A DNA stretch of 22,625 nt from Phycisphaerales bacterium UBA4658 (GCA_002405485.1 DHLW01000011.1:1265-23889); one strand, 5' to 3'. Positions 1-8,704 are shown, counted from the stretch's first letter. Notes: a model not told the origin generated them from the sequence alone. Program-made: numbers and translations.

Positions 1-192
1 CGCTGCGGTGGGAGCGGCCCGGGGCTGGAGAAACAACCGCCGATCGGCCCGAGGGCGAGCGGCCATGAGTCTTTGGACGCCGAATCGGTGGAACCCGGGC
101 GATCCGGGCGAAAGTTGGGGCGTAGAAGGTGGACCCCCGGGCGCGGATGGCCGATGTTCGGCATTTGGCATTGACAGCGGGATGGGACGAGC
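1..192. other. upstream region, no supported gene
   Basis: This stretch precedes gmd. An open frame runs from about 8 to 196, but its product is arginine/glycine-rich low-complexity sequence with no recognisable motif, as expected by chance in GC-rich DNA. I see no convincing promoter: the TTGAC-like run near 171 lies too close to the gmd start to serve as a -35 box with an ordinary -10. The true operon promoter may lie left of the window. Confidence 0.5.
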
Positions 193-1308
193 ATGACGCA
201 CCCTGAGCCACCAACGACACGTCCGAACGGAGCGCCGCCGGGGTGCGGAGGTTCTCCGCGTCGTGCGTTGATCACGGGGATCACTGGTCAGGACGGGTCG
301 TATCTGGCGGAGTTCCTGATTGCCAAGGGGTATCAGGTGCACGGGATCATCCGTCGAGCGAGCCTGTTCAACACGGCGCGGATCGATCACATCTATCAGG
401 ATCCGCACGTGCTGGAGAAGGATGGGCCGGGGATGATCCTGCATCATGGTGATGTGACGGACGCGAACATCCTGGAGCGGCTGGTGCGATCGATCGGTCC
501 GGACGAGGTGTACAACCTGGCAGCGCAGAGCCACGTGCGGGTGAGCTTCGAGATGCCGATTCACACGGCCGAGAGCGTGGCGCTGGGCGCGCTGAAGCTG
601 CTGGAGGCGGTGCGGGACTATCAGCAGGTGAGCGGTCAGCGGGTGCGGTACTACCAGGCGAGTTCGTCGGAGATGTACGGCAGGGTGGCGGAGACGCCGC
701 AGCGGGAGACGACGCCGTTTCGTCCGAGGTCGCCGTACGCGGTGGCGAAGGCGATGGCGCACTTTGCGACGGTGAACTATCGGGAGGCGTACGGGCTGCA
801 CGCGTCGTGCGGGATTCTGTTCAATCACGAGTCGCCTCGGCGCGGGGAGACGTTCGTGACGCGGAAGATCACGCGGGCGGTGGGGCGGATCAAGATGGGC
901 CTGCAGAGCGCGGTGTATCTGGGGAATCTGGATGCGCGGCGCGACTGGGGTTTTGCGGGGGACTATGTCGAGGCGATGTGGATGATGCTGCAGCAGGGGC
1001 GTGGGGACGACTACGTGATCGCGACCGGGCAGTCGTGGAGCGTGCGGGAGTTTGCGGAGAGGGCGTTTGCGTGCGTGGGGCTGCGAGCCGAGGACCACAT
1101 CCGGTTCGACGAGCGGTACACTCGCCCGAGCGAGGTGGACGAGTTGTGCGGGGACTGGAGCAAGGCGCGGACAGCACTTGGATGGAAGCCGCGGACGACG
1201 CTGGATGAGCTGGTGAAGATGATGGTGGAGAGCGACCTGGAGCTTGCGCGCCGGGAGAAGCTCATTCGAGAACGGGAGGATGCGATGAGCGGTGGAGGCC
1301 GACCGTGA
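193..1308 (+). CDS. gmd: GDP-mannose 4,6-dehydratase
   Basis: Converts GDP-D-mannose to GDP-4-keto-6-deoxy-D-mannose in the cytoplasm, the first step towards GDP-L-fucose, GDP-rhamnose and related sugars. The 371-residue product matches the usual family length. Its nucleotide-binding motif [12 protein letters not shown] starts near residue 29. The short-chain dehydrogenase catalytic set is intact: SSSEMYG (S157-G163, with E160) and YAVAK (Y182, K186). The family signature [15 protein letters not shown] follows. About 23 extra proline/glycine-rich residues precede the fold, so a slightly later start is possible; the ATG used has only a weak GGGA-type ribosome site. Its stop overlaps the next start, and it heads a six-gene run. 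The fucose-synthase-like reductase at 6307 is the expected pathway partner. Confidence 0.97.
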   Translation: MTHPEPPTTRPNGAPPGCGGSPRRALITGITGQDGSYLAEFLIAKGYQVHGIIRRASLFNTARIDHIYQDPHVLEKDGPGMILHHGDVTDANILERLVRSIGPDEVYNLAAQSHVRVSFEMPIHTAESVALGALKLLEAVRDYQQVSGQRVRYYQASSSEMYGRVAETPQRETTPFRPRSPYAVAKAMAHFATVNYREAYGLHASCGILFNHESPRRGETFVTRKITRAVGRIKMGLQSAVYLGNLDARRDWGFAGDYVEAMWMMLQQGRGDDYVIATGQSWSVREFAERAFACVGLRAEDHIRFDERYTRPSEVDELCGDWSKARTALGWKPRTTLDELVKMMVESDLELARREKLIREREDAMSGGGRP

Positions 1309-2114
1309 TGAAGAAGGTCTTTCGAAGCGTGATCGAGGCCCTGCCCGCGCCGCTGTCTGTGGCGCTGGACACGTGGCAGCAGCAGGCGCGGCACGGCGAG
1401 ATCCGGGCGATGCGTGCCAGGCGCGACGAGCTGTACGCCAGGGCGGGCTCGCCGAGGACGATCCAGCAGGGCCCGTTTGAGGGTATGGGGTACCTGTGCT
1501 GGCACGCGACGGGGAACTTTCTGCCCAACGTGCTTGGGTGCTATGAGCTGGAGCTGCACGACGAGGTGGAGCGGATCATCGCGAAGGAGCCCGACGCGGT
1601 GATCAACGTGGGCTCCGCGGAGGGGTACTTCACGCTGGGCATGGGCCGCCGGCTGCCCAAGACGAAGCTGGTGGCGTTCGAGATGCTCAAGTCGGCCCGG
1701 TACTTTCTGGCAAAGAACGCGGAGTTGAACGGGCTGCGCGAGCGGGTGGATCAGCGGGGCATCTGCACGCCCGAGGAGCTGGACCGCGTGCTGGGCGGGT
1801 TTGCCAGGCCGCTGGTGTTCTGCGACTGCGAGGGCTTCGAGGACGTGGCGCTGGACCCGGCGAAGGTGAAGAACATCGTGAAGGCGATGATCATGGTGGA
1901 GGTGCACGACGGGCCCGGGTTTGCGCCGGGTGTGTCGCAGCGGCTGCTGGATCGATTCCGGACGACGCACGACATCGTGATCGTGAAGTCGAGGGCGCGG
2001 ACGCCGGCGGACAAGCCGAAGGGCTGCCCGATGAGCGACACGGACTTTCTGGAGGCGGTGCGCGAGGTGCGCGGGCTCGAGGGTCTGTGGTACGTGATGA
2101 CCCCAAAGAGCTGA
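1308..2114 (+). CDS. FkbM-like SAM-dependent methyltransferase
   Basis: Likely a class I S-adenosylmethionine methyltransferase that O-methylates a sugar or glycan. Visible features in the 268 residues are a glycine-rich motif I, VINVGSAEGYFTLGMG (about 98-113), followed by an acidic beta-2 end at VAFE. The motif CDCEGFE (172-178) resembles the D-x-E-G-x-E signature of FkbM proteins, and VEVHD follows at 197-201. No signal peptide or membrane segment is seen. The ATG at 1308 overlaps the A of the gmd stop and has GGAGG nine bases upstream; GTG at 1305 in the same frame is an equally usable alternative. The gene lies inside the sugar-nucleotide/flippase operon, which supports a glycan target. 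The exact substrate cannot be read from the sequence. Confidence 0.75.
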   Translation: MKKVFRSVIEALPAPLSVALDTWQQQARHGEIRAMRARRDELYARAGSPRTIQQGPFEGMGYLCWHATGNFLPNVLGCYELELHDEVERIIAKEPDAVINVGSAEGYFTLGMGRRLPKTKLVAFEMLKSARYFLAKNAELNGLRERVDQRGICTPEELDRVLGGFARPLVFCDCEGFEDVALDPAKVKNIVKAMIMVEVHDGPGFAPGVSQRLLDRFRTTHDIVIVKSRARTPADKPKGCPMSDTDFLEAVREVRGLEGLWYVMTPKS

Positions 2115-2115
2115 C

Positions 2116-3708
2116 GTGAGCGCGCAGCCGAGCACAGTCCCGCCGGAATCCGAGCCCGCGCCAGAGCGCCCGGACCCCCGCGACGCGTTCTTTGCGCGGG
2201 AGCATCTGAAGGAGGACCTTCGGGCCAGGTCGGCCGCGGGCGGGGTGGTGACGGCGTTGACCCAGGGGGTTCGTCTTGGGCTGAGGACGCTGTCGATCCC
2301 GGTGCTCAATCGTCTGCTGACGCCGGACGACTTCGGGGTCTTCAGCGTGGTGCTGGCGATCACGTCGATGGCCGGGATGCTGAGTTTCAGCGGGCTGACG
2401 ATGTCGACGGTGCAGCGAGAGCGGATCACGCACGCGCAGGTGAGCTCGCTGTTCTGGATCAACACGGGGATCAGCGCCGGTCTGGCGGCGCTGCTGCTTG
2501 CGCTGGCTCCGCTGGTGGGCATGTTCTACGCCGATCCGCGGACGACGCAGGTGACGGCGGTGATGAGCGTGACGATTCTGCTCGCCGGGCTGGCGCTGCA
2601 GCACCAGGCGATCCTGACTCGGCAGATGCGCGTGCGGGCGGTGGCCGGGAGCGACCTTGCGTCGCAGGTGCTTGGGATCCTGGCGGCGCTGGTCGCGGCG
2701 TGGCTGGGCGCCGGGTACTGGGCGCTGGTGATCCAGAGCGTCGCGACCCAGGCGATCTTCCTGATCGGGGTGCTGTGGCTGTGCAGGTGGATGCCGAGCC
2801 GCCCGAGGTTTGCCGAAGGTGTTGGAGCGATGGTGGGTTTCGGGCTCGACCTGACGGTGACCAATCTGGTGTCGATGGGGCGGGGCATGTTCGATCTGGC
2901 GCTGGTGGGCCGGCGCTTTGGGACGGAGGCGGCGGGGCTGTACTCGCGGTCGTACGCGGTCCTGCAGCTTCCGGTTGCGCAGTTCGTGCAGCCGATGGCC
3001 GGGGTGGCGATCCCGATGCTGAGCGTGCTGGCGTCGGAGCCGGTGCGCCTGCGATCGGCGTGGCGCCAGCTCCAGGAGAAGCTGGCGCTTGTGACGATGC
3101 CCCCGATCGCGGGGCTGATCGCCACGAGCGACTGGTCGATCCGCATCCTGCTTGGTCCGCAGTGGGCGGAATCGGCCGCGCTGTTTGCGGTGCTGGGGTT
3201 CCTCGGGATCGCGCAGCCGATCTTCATCGCGCACCACTGGCTGTACATCGCCTGCGGACGGACGCGGCAACTGCTGTACGCGAACATCGTGCTGCTGATC
3301 CTGACGGTCATCGGCGCGATGGCGATCGCGAATCACGGGGCCATGGGGGTGGCTTGGGGCATGGTGATCTCCACGGTGGCGCTGCAGGCGCCGTTCCAGT
3401 TCTGGTACACCGCCAGGTGCACGCCGGTGCGGGTGGGCGATCTGCTCGCGGCGATCTGGCCGGGGCTTGCGTACTCGGGGGCGGTGCTTGCCGGGGCGCT
3501 AGGCGTGAGGCAGCTCGTGACTTTCGATGCGCTGACGATCGCCTCGTCGGTCAAGGGCATCGGGGTCGCGGCGGCGGGGAGTCTGGCCTGCTGCGGGGTG
3601 CTCTACGCATGCGTGCCGGCGCTCCGGGCGTCGGTGCGCAGCGCGATGGAGCTGGCGCTTGCGCCGCTGCTGCGCCGGCTTGGCCGAAAGCGAAAGGAGC
3701 CGTCGTGA
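2116..3708 (+). CDS. polysaccharide flippase, Wzx/MOP superfamily
   Basis: A 530-residue polytopic inner-membrane protein of the oligosaccharide flippase type, expected to move undecaprenyl-linked repeat units from cytoplasm to periplasm. A polar N-terminal segment of about 45 residues precedes a run of roughly 12-14 hydrophobic helices. The first membrane portion (AAGGVVTALTQGVRLGLRT then LNRLLTPDDFGVFSVV, about residues 36-80) is the characteristic RLLTPxDFG-like start of this family. The GTG start lies one base after the stop of the methyltransferase, indicating translational coupling; I see no strong separate ribosome site. The following glycosyltransferase starts inside its stop codon. 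No Wzy-type polymerase is adjacent, so the polymerisation step is not explained by this operon alone. Confidence 0.9.
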   Translation: MSAQPSTVPPESEPAPERPDPRDAFFAREHLKEDLRARSAAGGVVTALTQGVRLGLRTLSIPVLNRLLTPDDFGVFSVVLAITSMAGMLSFSGLTMSTVQRERITHAQVSSLFWINTGISAGLAALLLALAPLVGMFYADPRTTQVTAVMSVTILLAGLALQHQAILTRQMRVRAVAGSDLASQVLGILAALVAAWLGAGYWALVIQSVATQAIFLIGVLWLCRWMPSRPRFAEGVGAMVGFGLDLTVTNLVSMGRGMFDLALVGRRFGTEAAGLYSRSYAVLQLPVAQFVQPMAGVAIPMLSVLASEPVRLRSAWRQLQEKLALVTMPPIAGLIATSDWSIRILLGPQWAESAALFAVLGFLGIAQPIFIAHHWLYIACGRTRQLLYANIVLLILTVIGAMAIANHGAMGVAWGMVISTVALQAPFQFWYTARCTPVRVGDLLAAIWPGLAYSGAVLAGALGVRQLVTFDALTIASSVKGIGVAAAGSLACCGVLYACVPALRASVRSAMELALAPLLRRLGRKRKEPS

Positions 3709-4967
3709 GGATCGCGCTGTTCGTGGGCGGATTCCCGACGCTGACCGAGACCTGGCTGATCGAGCAGGTCGCGGGGCTGGTGGCGCGCGGGCATGACCTG
3801 ACGGTCTTTGCCGACCAGACCGGCGCGGAGTCGGGCGTGCATCCGGCGGTGGAACGGCTCGGGCTGATGCGGTGCGTGCGGCAGAGGCCGAAGCGGCATG
3901 CGGGGTGGGGCAGGCGGATCGTCTCCACGGTCGGGGTCGCCGCGCTGCGCTTCCCGAAGCATCCGCTGGCGATGGCGCGGGCGTTGAACGTGGCCAAGTA
4001 CGGGTGGCGGGCGGCGTCCGGCGATCTGGTGCGGCTGGCGGTGCCGATGCTCGAGCGCGAGCGATTCGACGTGGTGCACGCGCACCATGGCGACGTGGGG
4101 TACGTGGCGGCGATCTTCAAGGAGTGGGGGCTCATCCGCGACCCGTTGATCACGTCGTTTCACGGGCCGGATCTGACCGACGCCGTGGTGCTCGGGCGCT
4201 CGCGCGGCTACGCCGAGCTCATTCGACTGGGCGACTTGTTCACGGCGGGGTCAAGGTACATGGCGCACGTGGCGGGCGAGATCGGGTGTGATCCGTCGCG
4301 GGTGCGTGTTCTGCCGCAGGGCATCGATCCGTCACGGTTTGAGTGCCTGCCGAGGACGCTGCCATCGGAGGGGCCGATCCGCATGCTGTCGATCGGGAGG
4401 CTGGCGCCGGTCAAGGGGATCGAGCATGCGATCCGGGCGATGCGGATCCTGCGCGAGCGGGCGCCGCGGCTGGAGTACACGATCGTGGGCGACGGGCCGC
4501 TGCGAGGACAGCTCGAGGGGCTCATCACGGAGCTCGGCGTCGGGGATCGGGTGCGGATCCTGGGCTTCATGACGTCCGACCGTCTTGCTCCGGTGCTGGG
4601 CGATGCGCACTTTCTGGTCATGCCGGGCGTGAAGCTCGCCGACGGGCAGGTGGAGGGGCAGGGGCTGGTGCTCCTGGAAGCGCAGGCGTGCGGGATGCCG
4701 GTGATCGCGTCGCGGGCCGGGGGCATGCCGGAGATGCTCGACGAGGGCAAGACCGGACTGCTCAGCGAGCCGGGAAATCCCGACGCGCTGGCCGCGACGA
4801 TTCTGGAGCTGCTCGAGCGCGGGGATCGGTGGGCGGAGATGGGCGCGGCGGGGCGGGCCCTGGTCGAGGAGCGATTCCGGGTCGATCGGCTGCTGGATCA
4901 ACAGGTGGCGATGTACGCTGAGGTGGCAGGGTCGGCCGGTCACGGCGCGTCGCAAAGGGGAGGGTGA
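3705..4967 (+). CDS. GT4 glycosyltransferase, WcaL-like
   Basis: A cytoplasmic or membrane-associated retaining glycosyltransferase of GT-B fold, family GT4, probably adding one sugar of the repeat unit. The 420-residue product opens with a WcaL/AmsK-like N-terminus (FVGGFPTLTETWLIEQ, residues 6-21). It has the acceptor-domain HAHHGD and SFHGPDLTD motifs and the donor-site phosphate loop SIGRLAPVKGIE (229-240). The GT4 E-x7-E signature is VEGQGLVLLE (E317, E325). The GTG start overlaps the flippase stop (GTGA) and has an AAAGGAG ribosome site five to nine bases upstream. The reading frame stays open much further upstream (to about 2700), but that part overlaps the flippase and encodes no motif, so the short start is correct. 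Donor and acceptor sugars are unknown. Confidence 0.92.
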   Translation: MRIALFVGGFPTLTETWLIEQVAGLVARGHDLTVFADQTGAESGVHPAVERLGLMRCVRQRPKRHAGWGRRIVSTVGVAALRFPKHPLAMARALNVAKYGWRAASGDLVRLAVPMLERERFDVVHAHHGDVGYVAAIFKEWGLIRDPLITSFHGPDLTDAVVLGRSRGYAELIRLGDLFTAGSRYMAHVAGEIGCDPSRVRVLPQGIDPSRFECLPRTLPSEGPIRMLSIGRLAPVKGIEHAIRAMRILRERAPRLEYTIVGDGPLRGQLEGLITELGVGDRVRILGFMTSDRLAPVLGDAHFLVMPGVKLADGQVEGQGLVLLEAQACGMPVIASRAGGMPEMLDEGKTGLLSEPGNPDALAATILELLERGDRWAEMGAAGRALVEERFRVDRLLDQQVAMYAEVAGSAGHGASQRGG

Positions 4968-4975
4968 GAAGGACC

Positions 4976-6310
4976 ATGGCTCAGCGTCGATCAAGCGTGA
5001 AGGCAAGAGCGAAGGCGACGGGGGCCGGGCGACCGGTCGTCGGGGTCATCGGGCTCGGGTACGTCGGCCTGCCATTGTGCAAGGCGTTCGTGGATGCCGG
5101 ATACCGAGTGCTTGGACTGGACATTGACCCCATGAAGATCGCGGCCCTGAAGCGGGGCCGGAGCTATCTGAAGCATCTGGGGCCGGGCTTTGCGCTGGAG
5201 CTGCGCGACAGCGGGCTGTTTCAGGGAACGGCCGATGCGAGTCGGCTGGGAGAGCCCGACGCGCTGCTCATCTGCGTTCCCACGCCGCTGGATCGCGCCA
5301 AGCGGCCGGACCTGTCATATGTCCGGCGCACGGGCGAGGACATCGCCCGCGTGCTTCGGCCGGGACAGCTCGTGGTGCTGGAGTCGACAACCTATCCGGG
5401 CACCACGCGCGAGGTGCTCAGACCGATCCTGGAGCGCAGCGGGCTCAAGCACGGCCCGGGCGGGTTCTTGCTGGCCTTCAGCCCGGAGCGCGAGGACCCC
5501 GGGCGGAAGGACATCAGCACGGCGGAGATCCCGAAGCTCGTGGGGGGAATCGACAAAGCCAGCGGAGAGGCGGCGGCGAAGCTGTACGGCGGGGCGTTTG
5601 CGCACGTGGTGCACGTGTCGAGCGCGGAGGTGGCCGAGGCGGCGAAGATCCTGGAGAACACGTACCGGGCGGTGAACATCGCGCTGGTGAACGAGATGAA
5701 GGTGCTGCTCACGCGGATGGGCGTGGACGTGTGGGAGGTGATCGAGGCGGCGAAGACCAAGCCGTTCGGGTTCCAGGCGTTCTATCCGGGGCCGGGGCTT
5801 GGCGGGCACTGCATCCCGATCGACCCGTTCTATCTGGCGTGGAAGGCTCGGCGCGTGGGGATGACGACGCGTTTCATCGAGCTCGCCGGGGAGATCAACC
5901 ACCAGATGCCCGAGTATGTGGTGGAGCGTGCGGCGGGCGCGCTGCGTGAGCAGGGCCGGGGGCTGCGCGGGGCCCGCGTGCTGGTCGTGGGACTGGCGTA
6001 CAAGCCGGACATCGACGACGTGCGCGAGAGCCCGAGCTTCGAGCTCATCGAGCTGCTTCGGCGGCGCGGGGCGAAGGTGGAGTACCACGATCCGCACGTG
6101 CCGCGAACGCACGCGATGCGGAAGTATGACCTGCAGATGCGGAGCGTGCGGCTTTCGCCGACGGCTCTCAGGCGGTGCGACTGCGTGCTCATCTCGACAG
6201 CGCACTCGGCGATCGACTGGTCGCTCATCGCCCGGCACGCCCGGCTGGTGATCGACACGCGCGACGCGATGCGCGGAACGAGCGGCCCGGCCAGGGTGGT
6301 GAAGGCATGA
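4976..6310 (+). CDS. UDP-sugar 6-dehydrogenase, WbpA/UDP-HexNAc type
   Basis: Oxidises C6 of a UDP-sugar to a uronic acid with two NAD+ per turnover. It belongs to the UDP-glucose/GDP-mannose dehydrogenase superfamily and most resembles UDP-N-acetylglucosamine (or galactosamine) 6-dehydrogenases. Seen in the 444 residues are the NAD motif GVIGLGYVG near 23-31, VPTPLD, ESTTYPGTT, and FSPEREDPG. The catalytic cysteine sits in GPGLGGHCIPIDPF (C279), and AYKPDIDDVRESPS lies in the C-terminal domain. FSPEREDPG and the H-C-I-P-I-D form favour the WbpA-like branch over UDP-glucose dehydrogenase. I chose the ATG at 4976 because GGAGG lies upstream; the overlapping GTG at 4964 would add four residues. 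It supplies an acidic sugar for the polysaccharide. Confidence 0.92.
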   Translation: MAQRRSSVKARAKATGAGRPVVGVIGLGYVGLPLCKAFVDAGYRVLGLDIDPMKIAALKRGRSYLKHLGPGFALELRDSGLFQGTADASRLGEPDALLICVPTPLDRAKRPDLSYVRRTGEDIARVLRPGQLVVLESTTYPGTTREVLRPILERSGLKHGPGGFLLAFSPEREDPGRKDISTAEIPKLVGGIDKASGEAAAKLYGGAFAHVVHVSSAEVAEAAKILENTYRAVNIALVNEMKVLLTRMGVDVWEVIEAAKTKPFGFQAFYPGPGLGGHCIPIDPFYLAWKARRVGMTTRFIELAGEINHQMPEYVVERAAGALREQGRGLRGARVLVVGLAYKPDIDDVRESPSFELIELLRRRGAKVEYHDPHVPRTHAMRKYDLQMRSVRLSPTALRRCDCVLISTAHSAIDWSLIARHARLVIDTRDAMRGTSGPARVVKA

Positions 6311-7284
6311 GCGATCACCGTGTCATCGTGACGGGCGGCGGGGGCTTTCTCGGGTCGGCGGTGGTGCGCGCCCTGGCCTCGATGGGCGGGCCGTTGGCCG
6401 GGTGCGAGACGTTTGCTGTGCGATCTCGCGAGTATGACCTGACGGATCGTCTGGCGACGCGGCGACTGTACGCGGAGGCGTTTGGCGGCAAGCCGGCGAC
6501 GCTCGTGATCCACTGCGCCGGGGCCGTGGGCGGGATCCAGGCCAACAAGGACCAGCCGGGGCGGTTCTTCTTCGAGAACGCCGCGATGGCCATGAATCTC
6601 ATCGAGGAGTTTCGGCTCGCGAAGCTTCCTGAGCGCGGGGCGGCGTTCGTGCACGTCGGCTCCATGACGAGCTATCCGGCCGATGCTCCGATCCCGTTTC
6701 GCGAGCAGGATCTGTGGCGCGGGTATCCGGATGCGGCGAGTGCGCCATACGCCGTCGCCAAGCTCGCGGGGTGGCAGATGCTTGACGCGTATCACCGGCA
6801 GTACGGCGTGCGCGGGGGATGCGTGATCCCCGTGAACCTGTACGGGCCAGGGGACAACATCGCCGACGTGCGCAACGCCCATGTCTGCGGGACGCTCATC
6901 AAGCGATTCGTGGACGCGCAGCGATCCGGGACCCCGGAGGTTGTGAACTGGGGCGACGGGTCGCCCACGCGCGAGTTTCTGTACGTCGACGACGCCGCCG
7001 CGGGAATACTCAAGGCCTCAGAGCGTGCGCTCCTGGGCAGCGGCGAACCCGTGCCGATCAACCTCGGATCGGGCGAGGAGATCTCGATCCGCGATCTCAG
7101 CGCGCTCATCGCCCGGCTTGCCGGCTATGCCGGACGCGTGGCGTGGGACACGACCAAGCCAGGCGGCCAGCCCCGGCGGTGCCTGGATACCACCCGGGCC
7201 CGCGAACTGCTCGGTTGGTCGGCGCAGACGCCGCTGGAGGTGGGCTTGCGGCGGACCATCGAGTGGTACCGCGGGGTGTCCTGA
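6307..7284 (+). CDS. fcl: GDP-L-fucose synthase-like epimerase/reductase
   Basis: An extended short-chain dehydrogenase of 325 residues, expected to act on the Gmd product GDP-4-keto-6-deoxymannose by 3,5-epimerisation and NADPH-dependent 4-reduction. Seen are VTGGGGFLGSAVV (8-20) for NADP binding, AGAVGGIQANKDQP (71-84), the Y148-xxx-K152 catalytic pair, and NLYGPGDN (177-184) followed by H192, all family hallmarks. The oddity is at the GSSC-I-Y-P site, which reads GSMTSYP (118-124). The cysteine used as acid/base in E. coli GDP-fucose synthase is replaced by Thr121, while the catalytic Ser119 and His192 positions are kept. The enzyme may therefore be only a reductase or have altered epimerase activity. 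The ATG overlaps the preceding stop (ATGA), and it closes the six-gene run. Confidence 0.88.
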   Translation: MSDHRVIVTGGGGFLGSAVVRALASMGGPLAGCETFAVRSREYDLTDRLATRRLYAEAFGGKPATLVIHCAGAVGGIQANKDQPGRFFFENAAMAMNLIEEFRLAKLPERGAAFVHVGSMTSYPADAPIPFREQDLWRGYPDAASAPYAVAKLAGWQMLDAYHRQYGVRGGCVIPVNLYGPGDNIADVRNAHVCGTLIKRFVDAQRSGTPEVVNWGDGSPTREFLYVDDAAAGILKASERALLGSGEPVPINLGSGEEISIRDLSALIARLAGYAGRVAWDTTKPGGQPRRCLDTTRARELLGWSAQTPLEVGLRRTIEWYRGVS

Positions 7285-7291
7285 GGTCGGT

Positions 7292-7813
7292 TCAGCCCGC
7301 CATGGGTACGGCGGGATGGGTCGGCTGGTGACCGCTGGCGAGCTCTTCCATGATGCGTGCGGCGTTGCCGGCGACCTCTTCGAGGTGTCGGCGGAGGACG
7401 GGTTCCAGACGCGTCAGCCGGCCGCGGGCGATGGCAATGGCCAGCGGTCCGAAGATCGGCGTGGATCCGGCGCACAGATCGATGGTGAACAGGGCCGGGA
7501 TTCCCGGCCCGGTGGGCGGCTCGAACTCGAGCGTGATGCGCAGGCCGATGAGCGAGCGTGGGAACGTTGCGGCGAACTCCACGCGTTCGCCGGGGACCAC
7601 TTTCTCGACGCGCACTCGTCCGCGATGGGCGCGATCTTCGAGGGTCTCTTCCGCTTCGAGGATCGAACCAATGGTCAGACCGTCGCCGCGCAAGAACTTG
7701 GCGAACGCGTGCGTGGGTGCCAGCCGAGGATAGTGCCGGTCCAGCGTCTTGCAGAACTCGTCGAACGCTTCGGGTGAGCAGGCAACTGGTGCGCTGTGAC
7801 GGAAGGTGAACAT
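7292..7813 (-). CDS. SRPBCC-like protein of unknown function
   Basis: The only supported minus-strand gene. Its 173-residue product reads as a soluble SRPBCC (START/Bet v 1-like) fold. It begins MFTFRHSAPVACSPEAFDEF, then has HYPRLAPTHAFAKFL, a GLTIGSILEAEETL strand pair, VVPGERVEFAATFP, a GLRITLEFEP strand, and a long C-terminal helix (TRLEPVLRRHLEEVAGNAARIMEEL). Such proteins bind lipids, hydrophobic ligands or polyketide-like molecules; the actual ligand is not evident. The start is fixed by GGAGG (complement of 7820-7824) six bases before the ATG, although the frame stays open to 8053. It converges on the fucose-synthase gene with seven bases between stops and diverges from cysC. It looks unrelated to the polysaccharide genes. 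Confidence 0.75.
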   Translation of the reverse strand: MFTFRHSAPVACSPEAFDEFCKTLDRHYPRLAPTHAFAKFLRGDGLTIGSILEAEETLEDRAHRGRVRVEKVVPGERVEFAATFPRSLIGLRITLEFEPPTGPGIPALFTIDLCAGSTPIFGPLAIAIARGRLTRLEPVLRRHLEEVAGNAARIMEELASGHQPTHPAVPMAG

Positions 7814-7819
7814 GAAACA

Positions 7820-7824
7820 CCTCC
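7820..7824 (-). promoter_or_regulatory. ribosome binding site of the minus-strand gene
   Basis: GGAGG on the minus strand, six bases upstream of the ATG at 7813. It decides the start, because the frame continues open for about 80 more codons upstream without another comparable site. Confidence 0.75.
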
Positions 7825-7857
7825 ACGTGTATTCTCGCATCTCGCCGGTCTTCGGCA

Positions 7858-7889
7858 CCTGTTTTTCCTCGGGTTTGTGAAGAAACAGG
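7858..7889. repeat. inverted repeat in divergent intergenic region
   Basis: CCTGTTT at 7858-7864 is the exact reverse complement of AAACAGG at 7883-7889, separated by 18 bases. It lies in the 147-base gap between the minus-strand gene and cysC, where divergent promoters must sit. It could be an operator for a dimeric repressor or an RNA hairpin. Function is inferred from position only. Confidence 0.4.
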
Positions 7890-7960
7890 CGTTTCCCGAG
7901 TCGGATGATGCGCCCGATACGCTTGGAGGTCGCTCGACCACCCCAAACGGAGTGTCTCGC

Positions 7961-8623
7961 ATGTCCGATTCGGTGATCCCACCCTCTCAAGGTCCGACGG
8001 CCAAGACCGGTGCGGGTGCAGCGCCGGTGAGTGCAAACATCCGCTGGGATCACGCTCGGCTGACGCGTGCGGAGCGGTTCGAGCGCCTCGGGACGGTGGG
8101 GCAGACGGTGTGGATGACCGGGCTCTCCGGGAGCGGCAAAAGCACGATCGCCGGGGCCCTGGAGAGAACGCTCGTTGAGCGCGGGACTCGGGCGTTCCGG
8201 CTGGACGGCGACAATCTGCGGTATGGCCTGAATCGTGACCTGGGATTCTCACCCGCCGACCGGGCGGAGAACATCCGGCGCATCGGCGAGGTGGCCAAGC
8301 TCATGGCCGAGAGCGGGTGCGTCGTGATCGTGAGCGTCATCAGTCCGTACCGGGCGGATCGGGACGCGTGCCGAGCGATGCACGAACTGGACGCGCATGG
8401 CCCGCTGCGGTTCATCGAGGTCTACGTCGACGCCCCACTCGCGGTCTGCCAGGGGCGGGATCCGAAGGGGCTGTATCGCAAGGCCGCGGCGGGCGAGATC
8501 ACGGGAATGACCGGCGTCGATGCACCCTATGAGCCGCCAACGAACCCGGAGTTGGTGCTCAAGACGGCGGAGATGACCGTGGAGGCGTGTGTCGGAGCGT
8601 GCGTGCGGGTGATCGGGCGATGA
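7961..8623 (+). CDS. cysC: adenylyl-sulfate kinase
   Basis: APS kinase: phosphorylates adenosine 5'-phosphosulfate at the 3' position to give PAPS, the universal sulfuryl donor, in the cytoplasm. The product has 220 residues. Seen are the Walker A motif GLSGSGKST (54-62), LDGDNLRYGLNRDLGFSP (81-98) with ADRAENIRRIGEVAKLM following, the ISPYRADRD loop (127-135), and the C-terminal DPKGLYRKA and GVDAPYEPP substrate motifs. All are standard for CysC. About 45 extra residues at the N-terminus lengthen it compared with minimal CysC. The ATG at 7961 follows CGGAG by eight bases; the open frame extends to 7796 but overlaps the divergent gene. It is not next to cysD/cysN. Pairing with the bisphosphate nucleotidase downstream points to sulfation of a product rather than assimilation. 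Confidence 0.94.
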   Translation: MSDSVIPPSQGPTAKTGAGAAPVSANIRWDHARLTRAERFERLGTVGQTVWMTGLSGSGKSTIAGALERTLVERGTRAFRLDGDNLRYGLNRDLGFSPADRAENIRRIGEVAKLMAESGCVVIVSVISPYRADRDACRAMHELDAHGPLRFIEVYVDAPLAVCQGRDPKGLYRKAAAGEITGMTGVDAPYEPPTNPELVLKTAEMTVEACVGACVRVIGR

Positions 8624-8704
8624 GATGCCAACGGGCGGGGCGGCGTGTGCGGGCGCGTCGGCGATCCTGGGGGGCTGCCGGGCTTGCGCCCCTATCGTCG
8701 GTGG

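Noticed and set aside
1011..3336. Two long minus-strand open frames (1011-2522 and 1891-3336)
   Set aside because: They lie opposite gmd, methyltransferase and flippase genes that have clear motifs. Their products are Arg/His/Pro-rich with no recognisable domain, the usual antisense shadow in GC-rich DNA.
2700..3704. 335-codon N-terminal extension of the WcaL-like glycosyltransferase
   Set aside because: It overlaps the well-supported flippase in another frame, is low complexity, and the GT4 fold starts exactly at GTG 3705 with a good ribosome site.
6175..6306. Upstream extension of the fucose-synthase-like gene
   Set aside because: It overlaps the dehydrogenase; the Rossmann motif begins right after the ATG at 6307, which sits in a coupled ATGA junction.
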